The notes beneath the pieces were generated by a model. The model was not told where the DNA came from. It was given only the letters and a program-made list of their open reading frames with translations, and searched no databases. DNA of 64,000 nt, from positions 62,001 to 126,000 of the forward strand of contig NZ_LQAQ01000111.1 of assembly GCF_001583495.1 (NCBI RefSeq), given 5' to 3'. The translations under genes were made by a program, and so were the position numbers. The DNA comes from Flammeovirga sp. SJP92 (GTDB taxonomy: Bacteria; Bacteroidota; Bacteroidia; Cytophagales; Flammeovirgaceae). Of this stretch, positions 1-9,017 are shown piece by piece (the stretch's first letter is position 1; each line of letters opens with the position of its first letter).

Positions 1-2
1 CA

Positions 3-3000
3 GGAGATCGTTTTTGTGGTGTGTTAGCAGGTAAAATTACGAACAGTTCTGCGGTGCATGATATCATCGTTTCTGGAACTGTAAATGGCAATCGAGGAGT
101 GGGTGGATTATCGGGTGAAATCAATTTCACTTCAGAGGTGCATCACATCATTTCATTTGCATCTGCAACTGTTCCTAACAATGAAAAAAATGTAGGAGGA
201 ATAGCAGGTGTCATCTATAATTCATCTTCAATTTCAGAGACCTATGCTACAGGTGAAGTCACTGGAACAAGCAATAATGGTGGTATTACAGGAGCTGGTC
301 ATTATGCAAGTGGAGATCAATTAGTGAAGCTCAACAAAGTGTATTGGGATACAGAGACAACTTCACAAGCATCAAATGCATTGGTGGATGATGCATTATT
401 TGGTTTGAAAACTGTTGATTTTGCGTCCAGTGAAAAGTTTGATTGGGATTTTGAATCAACTTGGAATATAAAACTAAATGCAACTTACGATAACATCAAT
501 CAACGACCTTACCTAAATTGGATGGGACTGAACGTTGTGAAATTGATCAACTATGATACTGCATTGGGGGCAATTACAGGAGATGGGTATTACGCCCAAG
601 GTGAAGAAGTGACTTTAAAAGTAGAGCCTGCAGAAAATGTAGAATTTGTACATTGGTTGATTGGAGATGAAGTCTATTCTACAGCAAAAGAAATTACAGT
701 TACGCTAACTGAAGATCTATATATTCAACCTGTTTTTGAAGATCAGAAATTTAAAATCACAGAAGTATACACTGCCAGAGGAGGCGTTTTCACAACTGAA
801 GGTGAAGCAGTAGCCAATACAATTTACGCTACACAATTTGATGTAATTGATTTAGTTGTTAGCCCTAATAAAGGTTATGAACTGAAAGAGGTGAAAGTAA
901 ATGGTATTTCTCTTGGGATGGTAGAGCAATTTACACTATCAGAGGTCAACGAGGACAAAGAGATAGAAGTGACTTTTGAACCTTATCAATATGCTATTCC
1001 AGAAGGAGAAGGCACAGAAGTCAATCCTTATAAAATCTCAAGTCTTGAAGAATTGCGTTGGTTATCACAAGGTGACACTACAACCACAATTGACGATAAA
1101 GCCCGTTTTGCTTCTTATTATCTTTTGGTCAATGACATCGATGCATCCTCTACTGTAAATTGGAATAATGATAAAGGATTCCTACCAATAGGAACAGAAT
1201 CAGCACCTTTTACGGGAACGTTTTTAGGAAGCTTAAAGGAAATCAGCGGATTATCGATCCATAGAGAAAAACAAAATTATGTAGCCCTTTTTGGTTATCT
1301 ATCAGGAGCCACAATTACTAATCTTCAATTGAAAAAAGTAGCGATCACAGGAGCTAGATATACAGCCTCTCTTGCTGGAAAAGCTGTGAACTCATCTCAA
1401 ATCAATACGGTGATCGCCGAAGGTAATGTTTTAGGGGAAAGACATGTAGGAGGTATTTTTGGAGATCTTAATGATGCATCCGTAGCATCCTATATTATTT
1501 CTGGAGTCAATACATCCGTCATTGCCACGGAGAAAAATGTGGGAGGTATAGCCGGTGTGATGTATAATAATGCAGTCCTTGATTTTTCTTATGCTTATGG
1601 ATCTGTGAGTGGCGATAGTAATACAGGAGGTCTAGTTGGAGCAGGGCACAACAACCCAGATAATAATAATGTGGTGACGGTGTCGAATAGTTATTGGGAT
1701 AAAGAAACGACAACGCAAACAGTTTCTGCAGGATCTACAGAAGATTTTGGTCTACCAACGTCTCTTTTTAGTGAAATCTCAACTTTTCAAAACTGGGATT
1801 TTGAAAGCAAATGGAAAATGGCTCAATATGATGATTATGATGTCAATACAAGACCCTTTTTCAAGGCCATCGGTTTATTGTCAGTAGCAATCATCAATAC
1901 AACTCCAGAGTATGGGACAGTAGAAGGAGAGGGAGCATATCCTGAAAATTCTGAAGTGAAATTAACCGCGAATCCTGTTGAGGGTGTTGATTTTAAAGGA
2001 TGGAAAAGTGGAGATGTCATTTTAAGTGAAGCCAAAGAATATACTTTTACATTACAAGAAAACACAATCATAGAGGCTGTTTTTGAACCCATTTATTATA
2101 CCGTAAAAGAAGTCCCTTCAGCACGAGGTTCCGTTCTTCAAGAAGAAGTTGAAATGACGATTTTTGATACAAAAGATTTCACCATCGTTCCAAATACAGG
2201 GTATGAGGTAATTGATGTTACCTTAAATGGAGAATCTATTGGTCGAGTACCAACTATCAAATTGGAAAAGGTAGCTACTGATACGGAAATTGAAGTCGCA
2301 TATGCACCTTATCAATATACAATTCCTGAAGGAGAAGGTTCTGCTGAAAACCCCTATAGAATCAGCACATTGGAGGAACTAAGATGGTTGTCACAAGGAG
2401 ATACTACAACGGGAATAGGCAACGGCACAAGATGGTCATATCATTATGAGTTAATAGAAAACATTGATGCTTCAGCCACAAAAGAGTGGAATGCTGGACT
2501 CGGTTTTTCTCCTATCGGTGACGATGCTAAAAACTTTAAAGGAGTTTTCAATGGTAATAGCAACCTTATTACTGACCTTACAATCAACAGACCTACACAA
2601 AGTAATATAGGACTTTTTGGGTATTCGTCTGGTGCCCAAATCAGTCAAATAGAAATTAGAAATGTGGCCTTTATAGGTTTAAGAAATGTGGGTGCTGTTA
2701 TTGGAAAAGCTGATGCATCGACAGAGGTGAACAACATTATCGCTTCAGGAAGTGTTTATGGTGAAAGAGGAATTGGTGGATTATTTGGTGATATCAATAG
2801 TCAGTCAAATGGTACATATTTAATTTCAGCGGTAGATGTATCAGTATATGAAGGAGAGAAAAATGCAGGAGGTCTTGCTGGTACGATGTACAATAAAGTA
2901 ACGATATCAAATGCTTATGCTTTTGGTAAAGTGAATGCGTCAAGCAATGTTGGAGGATTGGTAGGGACAGGTCACTTCTCAAATGAAAATAACCTTTCCA

Positions 3001-6000
3001 TCATTACTGATAGTTACTGGGACACAGAAACTACAACTCAATTGACATCAGCAGGTGTGGAAGACACATTTGGATTACCTTCTGCTTCGTTTAGTGACCT
3101 TGAAAACCTAGGAAATTGGGCTAGTGATGATGTATGGGAAATCACTCAAAATGCTGAGTATGATGAACTTCCAAGACCTTATTTCAAATGGATGGGACAA
3201 TACACCGTCAATGTCAATAATACAACGCCTGAATTAGGCACAGTGGAAGGTGCTGGAAGTTATCCAAGAAATTCAGAAGTAACACTCAAAGCCTCACCTG
3301 TTGATGGAGCTAACTTTATCCATTGGAAAAATGGTGATGAAGTGGTAAGTGAAAACAAGGAGTATACATTGACTTTAAATAATAATAAAAGTTTTATCGC
3401 TGTCTTTGAGCCCATTCTCTACAAAGTGACAGCAATTTACTCCCCTAATGGTTCTGTTTTATCGGATACTGTTTGGATGGATGTGACCATGGATGAAGAA
3501 TTTGAAATTATGGCCAATAGAGGCTATGAGGTAGATGAGGTGTTATTAAATGGTATTTCAATTGGTAGAGTGCCAACTGTAAGAATTGAACAGCCAACTT
3601 CAGATATAGAGATAGAAGTACTTTTCAAAACTTATAATTATACAATTCCTCAAGGAGAAGGAACATTAGCTAATCCTTATAAAATTACATCTTTGGAGGA
3701 ATTAAGATGGTACTCTCAAGGTGATACAACAACGGGTATTGGTGATGGAACAAGGTGGTCTTCACATGTTTTATTGATGAATGATCTTGATGCCACTGCT
3801 ACACAAGAGTGGAATGCAGGTCTCGGTTTCTTACCGATTGGTAATTCAGATAAGAATTTCACAGGATCTTTTGAAGGGAATTATAAAACGATTAAGAATC
3901 TATATATCAATAGACCAACATTAAGTAATACAGGGTTTATTGGTTATGCAAATGGGGCAGAAATTAGACATCTGGAATTAGAAAATGTACAGGTTACAGG
4001 TTTAAGAAATGTAGGTTCTGTAATAGGAAAAGCTGATAATAGTTCAAAAGTGACACACTTGCTTGTATCAGGAAAAGTACACGGTGAAAGAGGAGTAGGA
4101 GGACTTTTCGGCGACTTCAATAGCAATTCTTATGGAGCACATTTAATCTCAGGCGTAGACGTATCAGTCTATGAAGGAGAGAAAAATATCGGAGGTTTAT
4201 CGGGAACGATGTACAATAAATCATCCATAACTCACGCAATAGCATTTGGTGAAATCAGCGGTAGCAGTAATGTAGGAGGATTAGCAGGGACTGGTCATTT
4301 CAGTAACGAGAATAACCTAGTGACTATTTCGGATAGCTATTGGGATATTGAGACAACAGGACAGACCACTTCGGCAGGATCAGAAGACGTTTATGGTTTA
4401 CCAACAGTAGCATTTAGTGATGCTCAAAATTTTGAAAATTGGGATTTTGAAACTACCTATGAAATCACACAAAATGATGCCTATGGCACAGCCTCAAGAC
4501 CTTTCTTTAAATGGTTGAATCAGGTGAGTGTGATTGTCTTGAATGAAAATCCAATTTATGGAGAAATCATAGGAGACGGAGCATATTATATTGGTTCAGA
4601 TGTTACTTTGAAGGCGGTACCTCACACTGGAACAACATTTGGTCATTGGAAAGTGAACGATGAAATAGTGAGCGAAGCCATAGAATATACTTTTGAAGTA
4701 GATGAAGATGTTATTGTAGAGGCCGTATTTATTCCTTCAATTTATCAAGTCGATGTTCTTCCTTCAACGCATGGAGTGATCACACCAGAATCGGTGAGCA
4801 TGACTTACTTTGATACACAGGAATTTACAATCACACCAAACATTGGTTATGAAGTAGAAGATATTAAAATCAATGGTCAATCATTAGGAAGCCTTTCTTC
4901 TTTCACTTTAGAAAAAGTAGAGGAGAACAAACAAATTGAGGTGCTTTTTAAAGCTTTCGATTATGAAATACCTCAAGGTGACGGTTCAAAAGAAAACCCT
5001 TATTTAATATCGTCGCTAAAAGAGTTGCGTTGGTTTGCTGAGGGAAGTGCTTCTTCAGAAATTGATGATAAAACAAGATGGAACTCATATGTTGAATTAA
5101 TCAATAATATTGAGGCTGAAGAAACAAAAGATTGGAATGCAGGATTAGGTTTTAGACCTATTGGCAACTCAACCAACAATTTCAAAGGTCATTTCAATGG
5201 TAATGGTTATAAAATCAAAAACCTTACAATTCACCGTCCAAAAGAAAGAAATATTGGTTTGATTGGCTTTGCATCTTCTGGGGCAACAGTTGAAAACGTT
5301 CAAATGTTGGAGGTTGATTTTACAGGAGAAAGGTTTATCGGAGCCATAGTAGGCCGTACGGATAGTGTATTGGTTTCCAAGATTTCTGCCACAGGAAAAG
5401 TTCACGGAGAGCGTTTTATTGGAGGTCTTTTAGGAGATCTCAATAAAAAGAGTCAACTGGAAAAATCAATCTCTTTTGTGAATGCTAGTGTAGTAGAAGG
5501 AGAAAGAAATGTAGGCGGTCTTGTTGGAGCAATTTATAATGAATCAATCATTGATAGATGTTATGCGGTAGGAGAAGTTACTGGTGCATCTTCAACAGGA
5601 GGTCTGATAGGGACAGGACATACGGAAGGAACTGTAGTTTCAAATTCTTATTGGGATTTAGAAACCACGGGTCAAAATAGTTCTCATATTCAAGGAAGCC
5701 AAGGTGTAATCACTACAGATCTGTTCTCTAATTCTGATACGTTTGAAGGCTGGGATTTTGAAAATGAATGGACAATTGCCATAGAAAATGATTATGACAT
5801 GCATCCTCGTCCTTATTTCTCAGGAATAGAAAAACGTTCTGTAATAGCTTCCAATAATAAACCAAAATGGGGTACACAAGAAGGAAGCGGACGTTATGCA
5901 ATCGGTGAAACCGTAAAACTGTCAGCTTTACCGAATGGAGGGCACTTCTTTATTGAATGGCAATTGAATGGCGTTTATTATAGTGATAGTCAGAATATAA

Positions 6001-6743
6001 AAGTAGTAGTAGGAGAAAGTGATACGGAATACGTAGCTATTTATGGGGCAGAAGAACATTTTATTTATGTTACCCAAACGGCAAACGGTACGATTTCACC
6101 AGAAACTTCAATGGTCTACCATCATGATGACATCACTTTCACCATCACACCTGACGAAGGTTATGATGTAGATTACTTGATCATTGATAACGATACTTTG
6201 GAAGGAGCAATGACTTATACTTTTGAAGAAGTAAAACAAAGCTATGATTTCACAGCCGTTTTCAAAGTGTATGAACCTCAAATATTCTTGATTCCAGCTT
6301 TGGCAGGGGATAACGGAAGTATCGAACCTCAACTCGCAGAAGTGGAAGAAGGAATGGATTTTACATTCGAAATTATTCCTGACCCAGGTTACGAAGTAGA
6401 ACAGGTTTTTGTAGATGGAGATTCAGTAGGAGCGATGACCAATTTCACTTTCACAGATGTATGGGAACATAGAACAATATCAGCCACTTTTAAGAAAAGT
6501 ACAGTTACTGATATTGAAGACAATCAAGCTCAAGTGAAAGTATACCCTAATCCTTTCGAGGATCAGATCACCATAGAATTGAGCAAAGCCTCAAACATCA
6601 AAGTGGTGGACTTAATGGGGAAAGTCATCTTACAAAAAGAACTAACACAACCGAAAAACAGGGTTGCGCTTCACGGCATCCCAAGCGGTATTTATATACT
6701 ACTTATTGATGGTTTAAAGCATATTAAAATTAAGAAAAGATAA
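3..6743 (+). CDS. Giant GLUG / InlB-like repeat protein with T9SS sorting domain (5' partial)
   Basis: The reading frame is open to the left window edge, so the N-terminus and signal peptide are missing; 2246 codons are visible. The protein consists of 441-442-residue tandem units. Each holds an opening IPEGEG...NPY-I-SLEELRW segment, a run of GLUG-type glycine motifs (VGGLxG), a SYWD-ETT segment, then two InlB-like/Flg_new_2-type beta repeats (GTVEGxGxY, GYEVxxVxLNG). Four units start at nt 993, 2319, 3642 and 4965, after one partial unit. One extra InlB-like repeat follows (about 6285-6490). The last ~67 residues (VKVYPNPF..., GIYILLI) are a type A T9SS sorting domain, so the protein is expected outside the cell or anchored to the outer surface. 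No catalytic domain is visible. Adhesion or glycan binding for the adjoining PUL is inference. Its stop overlaps the next start by one base. Confidence 0.9.
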   Translation, partial: GDRFCGVLAGKITNSSAVHDIIVSGTVNGNRGVGGLSGEINFTSEVHHIISFASATVPNNEKNVGGIAGVIYNSSSISETYATGEVTGTSNNGGITGAGHYASGDQLVKLNKVYWDTETTSQASNALVDDALFGLKTVDFASSEKFDWDFESTWNIKLNATYDNINQRPYLNWMGLNVVKLINYDTALGAITGDGYYAQGEEVTLKVEPAENVEFVHWLIGDEVYSTAKEITVTLTEDLYIQPVFEDQKFKITEVYTARGGVFTTEGEAVANTIYATQFDVIDLVVSPNKGYELKEVKVNGISLGMVEQFTLSEVNEDKEIEVTFEPYQYAIPEGEGTEVNPYKISSLEELRWLSQGDTTTTIDDKARFASYYLLVNDIDASSTVNWNNDKGFLPIGTESAPFTGTFLGSLKEISGLSIHREKQNYVALFGYLSGATITNLQLKKVAITGARYTASLAGKAVNSSQINTVIAEGNVLGERHVGGIFGDLNDASVASYIISGVNTSVIATEKNVGGIAGVMYNNAVLDFSYAYGSVSGDSNTGGLVGAGHNNPDNNNVVTVSNSYWDKETTTQTVSAGSTEDFGLPTSLFSEISTFQNWDFESKWKMAQYDDYDVNTRPFFKAIGLLSVAIINTTPEYGTVEGEGAYPENSEVKLTANPVEGVDFKGWKSGDVILSEAKEYTFTLQENTIIEAVFEPIYYTVKEVPSARGSVLQEEVEMTIFDTKDFTIVPNTGYEVIDVTLNGESIGRVPTIKLEKVATDTEIEVAYAPYQYTIPEGEGSAENPYRISTLEELRWLSQGDTTTGIGNGTRWSYHYELIENIDASATKEWNAGLGFSPIGDDAKNFKGVFNGNSNLITDLTINRPTQSNIGLFGYSSGAQISQIEIRNVAFIGLRNVGAVIGKADASTEVNNIIASGSVYGERGIGGLFGDINSQSNGTYLISAVDVSVYEGEKNAGGLAGTMYNKVTISNAYAFGKVNASSNVGGLVGTGHFSNENNLSIITDSYWDTETTTQLTSAGVEDTFGLPSASFSDLENLGNWASDDVWEITQNAEYDELPRPYFKWMGQYTVNVNNTTPELGTVEGAGSYPRNSEVTLKASPVDGANFIHWKNGDEVVSENKEYTLTLNNNKSFIAVFEPILYKVTAIYSPNGSVLSDTVWMDVTMDEEFEIMANRGYEVDEVLLNGISIGRVPTVRIEQPTSDIEIEVLFKTYNYTIPQGEGTLANPYKITSLEELRWYSQGDTTTGIGDGTRWSSHVLLMNDLDATATQEWNAGLGFLPIGNSDKNFTGSFEGNYKTIKNLYINRPTLSNTGFIGYANGAEIRHLELENVQVTGLRNVGSVIGKADNSSKVTHLLVSGKVHGERGVGGLFGDFNSNSYGAHLISGVDVSVYEGEKNIGGLSGTMYNKSSITHAIAFGEISGSSNVGGLAGTGHFSNENNLVTISDSYWDIETTGQTTSAGSEDVYGLPTVAFSDAQNFENWDFETTYEITQNDAYGTASRPFFKWLNQVSVIVLNENPIYGEIIGDGAYYIGSDVTLKAVPHTGTTFGHWKVNDEIVSEAIEYTFEVDEDVIVEAVFIPSIYQVDVLPSTHGVITPESVSMTYFDTQEFTITPNIGYEVEDIKINGQSLGSLSSFTLEKVEENKQIEVLFKAFDYEIPQGDGSKENPYLISSLKELRWFAEGSASSEIDDKTRWNSYVELINNIEAEETKDWNAGLGFRPIGNSTNNFKGHFNGNGYKIKNLTIHRPKERNIGLIGFASSGATVENVQMLEVDFTGERFIGAIVGRTDSVLVSKISATGKVHGERFIGGLLGDLNKKSQLEKSISFVNASVVEGERNVGGLVGAIYNESIIDRCYAVGEVTGASSTGGLIGTGHTEGTVVSNSYWDLETTGQNSSHIQGSQGVITTDLFSNSDTFEGWDFENEWTIAIENDYDMHPRPYFSGIEKRSVIASNNKPKWGTQEGSGRYAIGETVKLSALPNGGHFFIEWQLNGVYYSDSQNIKVVVGESDTEYVAIYGAEEHFIYVTQTANGTISPETSMVYHHDDITFTITPDEGYDVDYLIIDNDTLEGAMTYTFEEVKQSYDFTAVFKVYEPQIFLIPALAGDNGSIEPQLAEVEEGMDFTFEIIPDPGYEVEQVFVDGDSVGAMTNFTFTDVWEHRTISATFKKSTVTDIEDNQAQVKVYPNPFEDQITIELSKASNIKVVDLMGKVILQKELTQPKNRVALHGIPSGIYILLIDGLKHIKIKKR
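993..6275 (+). repeat. Tandem 1.32-kb coding repeats (four full units)
   Basis: The IP-E/Q-GEG opening motif recurs at nt 993, 2319, 3642 and 4965, giving spacings of 1326, 1323 and 1323 bases. A partial fifth unit occupies 1-992. Units 2319-3641 and 3642-4964 look most alike: both carry SQGDTTTGIG, EWNAGLGF, VDVSVYEGEKN and GTGHFSNENNL. The last unit (4965 to about 6275) is more diverged, with an EGSASSEI variant. Exact codon-level periodicity indicates in-frame duplication and makes the locus prone to recombination and misassembly. Confidence 0.9.
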
Positions 6744-8086
6744 TGGTTTTAAGATTAAGATTTTTAGCACTACTATTATTCGGTGCATTAAGTGTGACTG
6801 CACAGAATAAGCCCAATTTTTTAATCATCGTAGCAGATGATTTGGGTTATGGAGATTTAACTTGCTATGGAGCAAAAGACATCCAATCTCCAACCATCGA
6901 CAAAATAGCAAATGAGGGAGCATTGTTTACCAACTTCCATACTACCTCATCCGTTTGCTCTCCATCAAGAGCTTCAATGTACACTGGTAAATACCCTGAT
7001 TTAGTAGGTGTGCCAGGTGTAGTAAGAGCAAATCCAGCCAACAGTTATGGCTTCTTTGATCCAAAAGCGACAACGATCATGGACGTGATGAAGGCAAACG
7101 ATTACAGCACTGCCTTAATCGGAAAGTGGCACCTTGGTCATGAAGCTCCCAACTTACCAAACAATAGAGGTTTTGAGTTTTTCCATGGCTGGCTAGTAGG
7201 GATGACGGATTACTATGAGCATGTTCGTTATAATGAAAATTGGATGAGAAAAAATGAGGAGAAAATTGAGCCAGAAGGACACTGTACAGACCTTTTCACG
7301 GACTGGACTTTAGATTATTTAGACACGAAAAAGAACGATCCTTTCTGCCTTTTCTTAACGTATACTGCACCTCACTCACCGCTTCAACCTCCGGCAGAAT
7401 ACTATGAAAAAGTAAAAGCAAGAGAGAAAGGCATCAGTGATAAAAGAGCAAAATATGTAGCCTTAGTAGAACATATGGATGATCAAATTGCAAGAGTCAT
7501 TAAAAAACTAGAAGATAACAAACAGCTGGACAACACAGTCATCATGTTTGTATCTGATAATGGAGGAGCAGAAAATCACGGAGCAGATAATGGTGTATTA
7601 AGCGGTCAAAAAGGAGATTTATTAGAAGGTGGTTTAAGAGTGCCATTCATCATCCGTTGGGGTGATAAAATCAAAAAAGGTCAAGTAACAGATCACTATA
7701 TGTCTGTAACCGACTTCTTCCCAACCATGACAAGCATGGCAGGGATCAATTACGAAGGCGAATTATCAGGCATCGATCAAACAAAATTCTTATTAAAAGG
7801 AGAAATTGAAAAAGCCGACAGAACAGACATCGGTGTCCGTAGAGGAAACAGAAGCGATTGCGTAGACGGGACAGTATTCTACAGCGTTCAGAAAAACGGC
7901 TGGAAATACATGCAAAATTCAGCCTGCCAACCTTTCGTTTTCTACGATATGAAAAAAGACATAAAGGAGCAAAATCCAATTCCAGCAGATAAGCTTCCTA
8001 AGAAAAAGAAAAACTTCGATAAAATATTGAAGAAACATATCATCGAAACTGGTGGTGTATCATGGAAGAATAATTTAATAGAATAA
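6743..8086 (+). CDS. Exported sulfatase (type I, Cys-formylglycine)
   Basis: A 447-residue sulfatase hydrolysing sulfate esters, probably on glycans. A signal peptide ends at about residue 20 (SVTAQ). The metal-binding DD pair is at D32-D33. The formylglycine signature is C72-S-P-S-R; Cys must be converted by a maturase encoded elsewhere. GKWHLG lies near residue 130, APHSP (substrate/metal region) near 213, and the second metal pair is in SDNGG near 272. Length is normal. The ATG overlaps the stop of the repeat-protein gene (TAATG), implying translational coupling. A Rho-independent terminator follows at 8133, so the two genes end one transcript. The exact sulfated substrate cannot be read from sequence. 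Confidence 0.93.
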   Translation: MVLRLRFLALLLFGALSVTAQNKPNFLIIVADDLGYGDLTCYGAKDIQSPTIDKIANEGALFTNFHTTSSVCSPSRASMYTGKYPDLVGVPGVVRANPANSYGFFDPKATTIMDVMKANDYSTALIGKWHLGHEAPNLPNNRGFEFFHGWLVGMTDYYEHVRYNENWMRKNEEKIEPEGHCTDLFTDWTLDYLDTKKNDPFCLFLTYTAPHSPLQPPAEYYEKVKAREKGISDKRAKYVALVEHMDDQIARVIKKLEDNKQLDNTVIMFVSDNGGAENHGADNGVLSGQKGDLLEGGLRVPFIIRWGDKIKKGQVTDHYMSVTDFFPTMTSMAGINYEGELSGIDQTKFLLKGEIEKADRTDIGVRRGNRSDCVDGTVFYSVQKNGWKYMQNSACQPFVFYDMKKDIKEQNPIPADKLPKKKKNFDKILKKHIIETGGVSWKNNLIE

Positions 8087-8132
8087 AGTAATATTTATTA
8101 CAGTAGTAATTTATTAGTAAGTAAACATCGGA

Positions 8133-8165
8133 AAGAACCTTCATAGATATGGGGGTTCTTTTTCT
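8133..8165 (+). terminator. Rho-independent terminator after sulfatase
   Basis: Stem AAGAACC (8133-8139) pairs with GGTTCTT (8154-8160), loop 14 nt, followed by TTTCTTT. It sits 46 bases after the sulfatase stop. Confidence 0.8.
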
Positions 8166-8261
8166 TTGCATATAAATTTCAAAATTTGACTCTATAACAA
8201 CTAGAAAATACCAATGAAGTAAGCTGGTCATAAATGAGCAGTAGTATTTCATAATAAATTT

Positions 8262-8269
8262 TATATTTG
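8262..8269 (+). promoter_or_regulatory. Bacteroidota -7 box (TATATTTG)
   Basis: TATATTTG matches the Bacteroidota -7 consensus TAnnTTTG exactly. No clear TTG is found 19-21 bases upstream. It lies 43 bases before the ATG of the 44-codon ORF at 8313. Confidence 0.5.
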
Positions 8270-8312
8270 TATAGCAAACAATATTCAACGAAATCCAAAC
8301 AATAAGTAAACT

Positions 8313-8447
8313 ATGGTTTTTATATTCTTCATTCTAGCCTTAATCATGGCATATACCGTAATCTCCCGAGTTCGCACCATTATTAAAGGGAAATCAAATC
8401 AAAATGAAAACAGAGGTACTGGGTATTTTAAGAGGAGGTATCGATAA
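8313..8447 (+). CDS. Small single-pass membrane protein (44 aa)
   Basis: A 44-codon ORF starting MVFIFFILALIMAYTVISRV. The first ~17 residues form one hydrophobic membrane segment. The tail is strongly basic (RTIIKGK...YFKRRYR), predicting an N-out, C-in topology. An exact TAnnTTTG -7 box lies 43 bases upstream and the large inverted repeat begins 6 bases after the stop. The layout (own promoter, hydrophobic start, basic tail) resembles small regulatory or toxin-like membrane peptides and other short Bacteroidota membrane proteins. I do not recognise the family. It is not in an operon with its neighbours: a terminator precedes it. Confidence 0.45.
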   Translation: MVFIFFILALIMAYTVISRVRTIIKGKSNQNENRGTGYFKRRYR

Positions 8448-8453
8448 AAACAC

Positions 8454-8718
8454 CACTGGCGCAAGTGTTAAGCCTTAGGCGTCACTTGTGTCTAACATTG
8501 GAAGAAGTCTCCAGACTTCTAATAGACAAAAAAAGTAATAGAGCTTTATCCCATAATTATTTAGTAAAATTTATTATAGGTCTGATTATTCACTAAAATC
8601 AGAATGTATTATAGAAATATTTCAATACATCAAAACTATTTATGTTGAATCGGAAGTCTGGAGACTTTTCCGATTTTTAGACACAAGTGACGCCTACGGC
8701 TTAACACTTGCACCAGTG
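8454..8718. repeat. 265-bp inverted-repeat element (REPIN/MITE-like)
   Basis: Two near-identical 66-bp arms in inverted orientation: left 8454-8519, right 8653-8718, separated by 133 bp of AT-rich DNA. Only about ten bases differ between the arms, seven of them in one short stretch (8496-8503 of the left arm). Each arm contains its own palindromes: GAAGTCT-CC-AGACTTC, and CAAGTG...CACTTG enclosing GCC...GGC. A pair of inverted palindromes matches the design of REPIN or MITE elements mobilised in trans. No transposase ORF is inside and no obvious target-site duplication was seen. Confidence 0.75.
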
Positions 8719-8898
8719 GGTAGTCATCAAGCCGTATTCTAATATAAACTCATCACATTTACCTCATTGGATAAGGCAATATTCATTCTATCCAATCATC
8801 ATTTCAAATTAAAATATTAGCCTGATTACAAATCTTCAAAACCACAACCCCATTTATAAAAACTACTCACACACTATCAAAAACAACGATTTTGCAAG

Positions 8899-8932
8899 AT
8901 ATATACCCTTCTGTTTTCAATATATATACCCC
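8899..8932 (+). promoter_or_regulatory. Paired ATATATACCC operator candidate
   Basis: ATATATACCC at 8899-8908 is repeated at 8922-8931, a 23-bp period (about two helical turns), each followed by TT. The pair ends 21 bases before a TAAATTTG -7 box. Direct repeats at this spacing are typical of activators such as hybrid two-component regulators. The identity of the regulator is inference. A similar pair precedes the gene at 36624-38477. Confidence 0.5.
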
Positions 8933-8953
8933 TTAAGAAGGAATTATTAAGCG

Positions 8954-8961
8954 TAAATTTG
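8954..8961 (+). promoter_or_regulatory. -7 box of the PUL operon (TAAATTTG)
   Basis: TAAATTTG fits TAnnTTTG. No TTG occurs at the -33 position (CCC there instead), which suggests activator dependence. It lies 56 bases before the beta-mannosidase ATG. Confidence 0.55.
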
Positions 8962-9017
8962 TAACATGTTCAAAGGCGATATAGACGCCGGCCTAATGAA
9001 AGGGGGACATTATTGAA

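Larger units (their letters stand above)
8719..9017. other. Leader/regulatory spacer upstream of the PUL operon
   Basis: This stretch holds no convincing gene. It contains a small hairpin (ATTGGATA 8766-8773 with TATCCAAT 8789-8796), a direct-repeat operator candidate (8899-8932), a -7 box (8954-8961) and a 56-base leader before the beta-mannosidase start. Confidence 0.6.

Noticed and set aside
8454-8718. CRISPR array or tRNA-like structure
   Set aside because: Only two arms, in inverted orientation, with a long spacer; no direct repeats of 24-37 bp and no cloverleaf.
8766-8796. Terminator for the inverted-repeat region
   Set aside because: The ATTGGATA/TATCCAAT hairpin has a 15-nt loop and no U-run; kept only as part of the spacer description.
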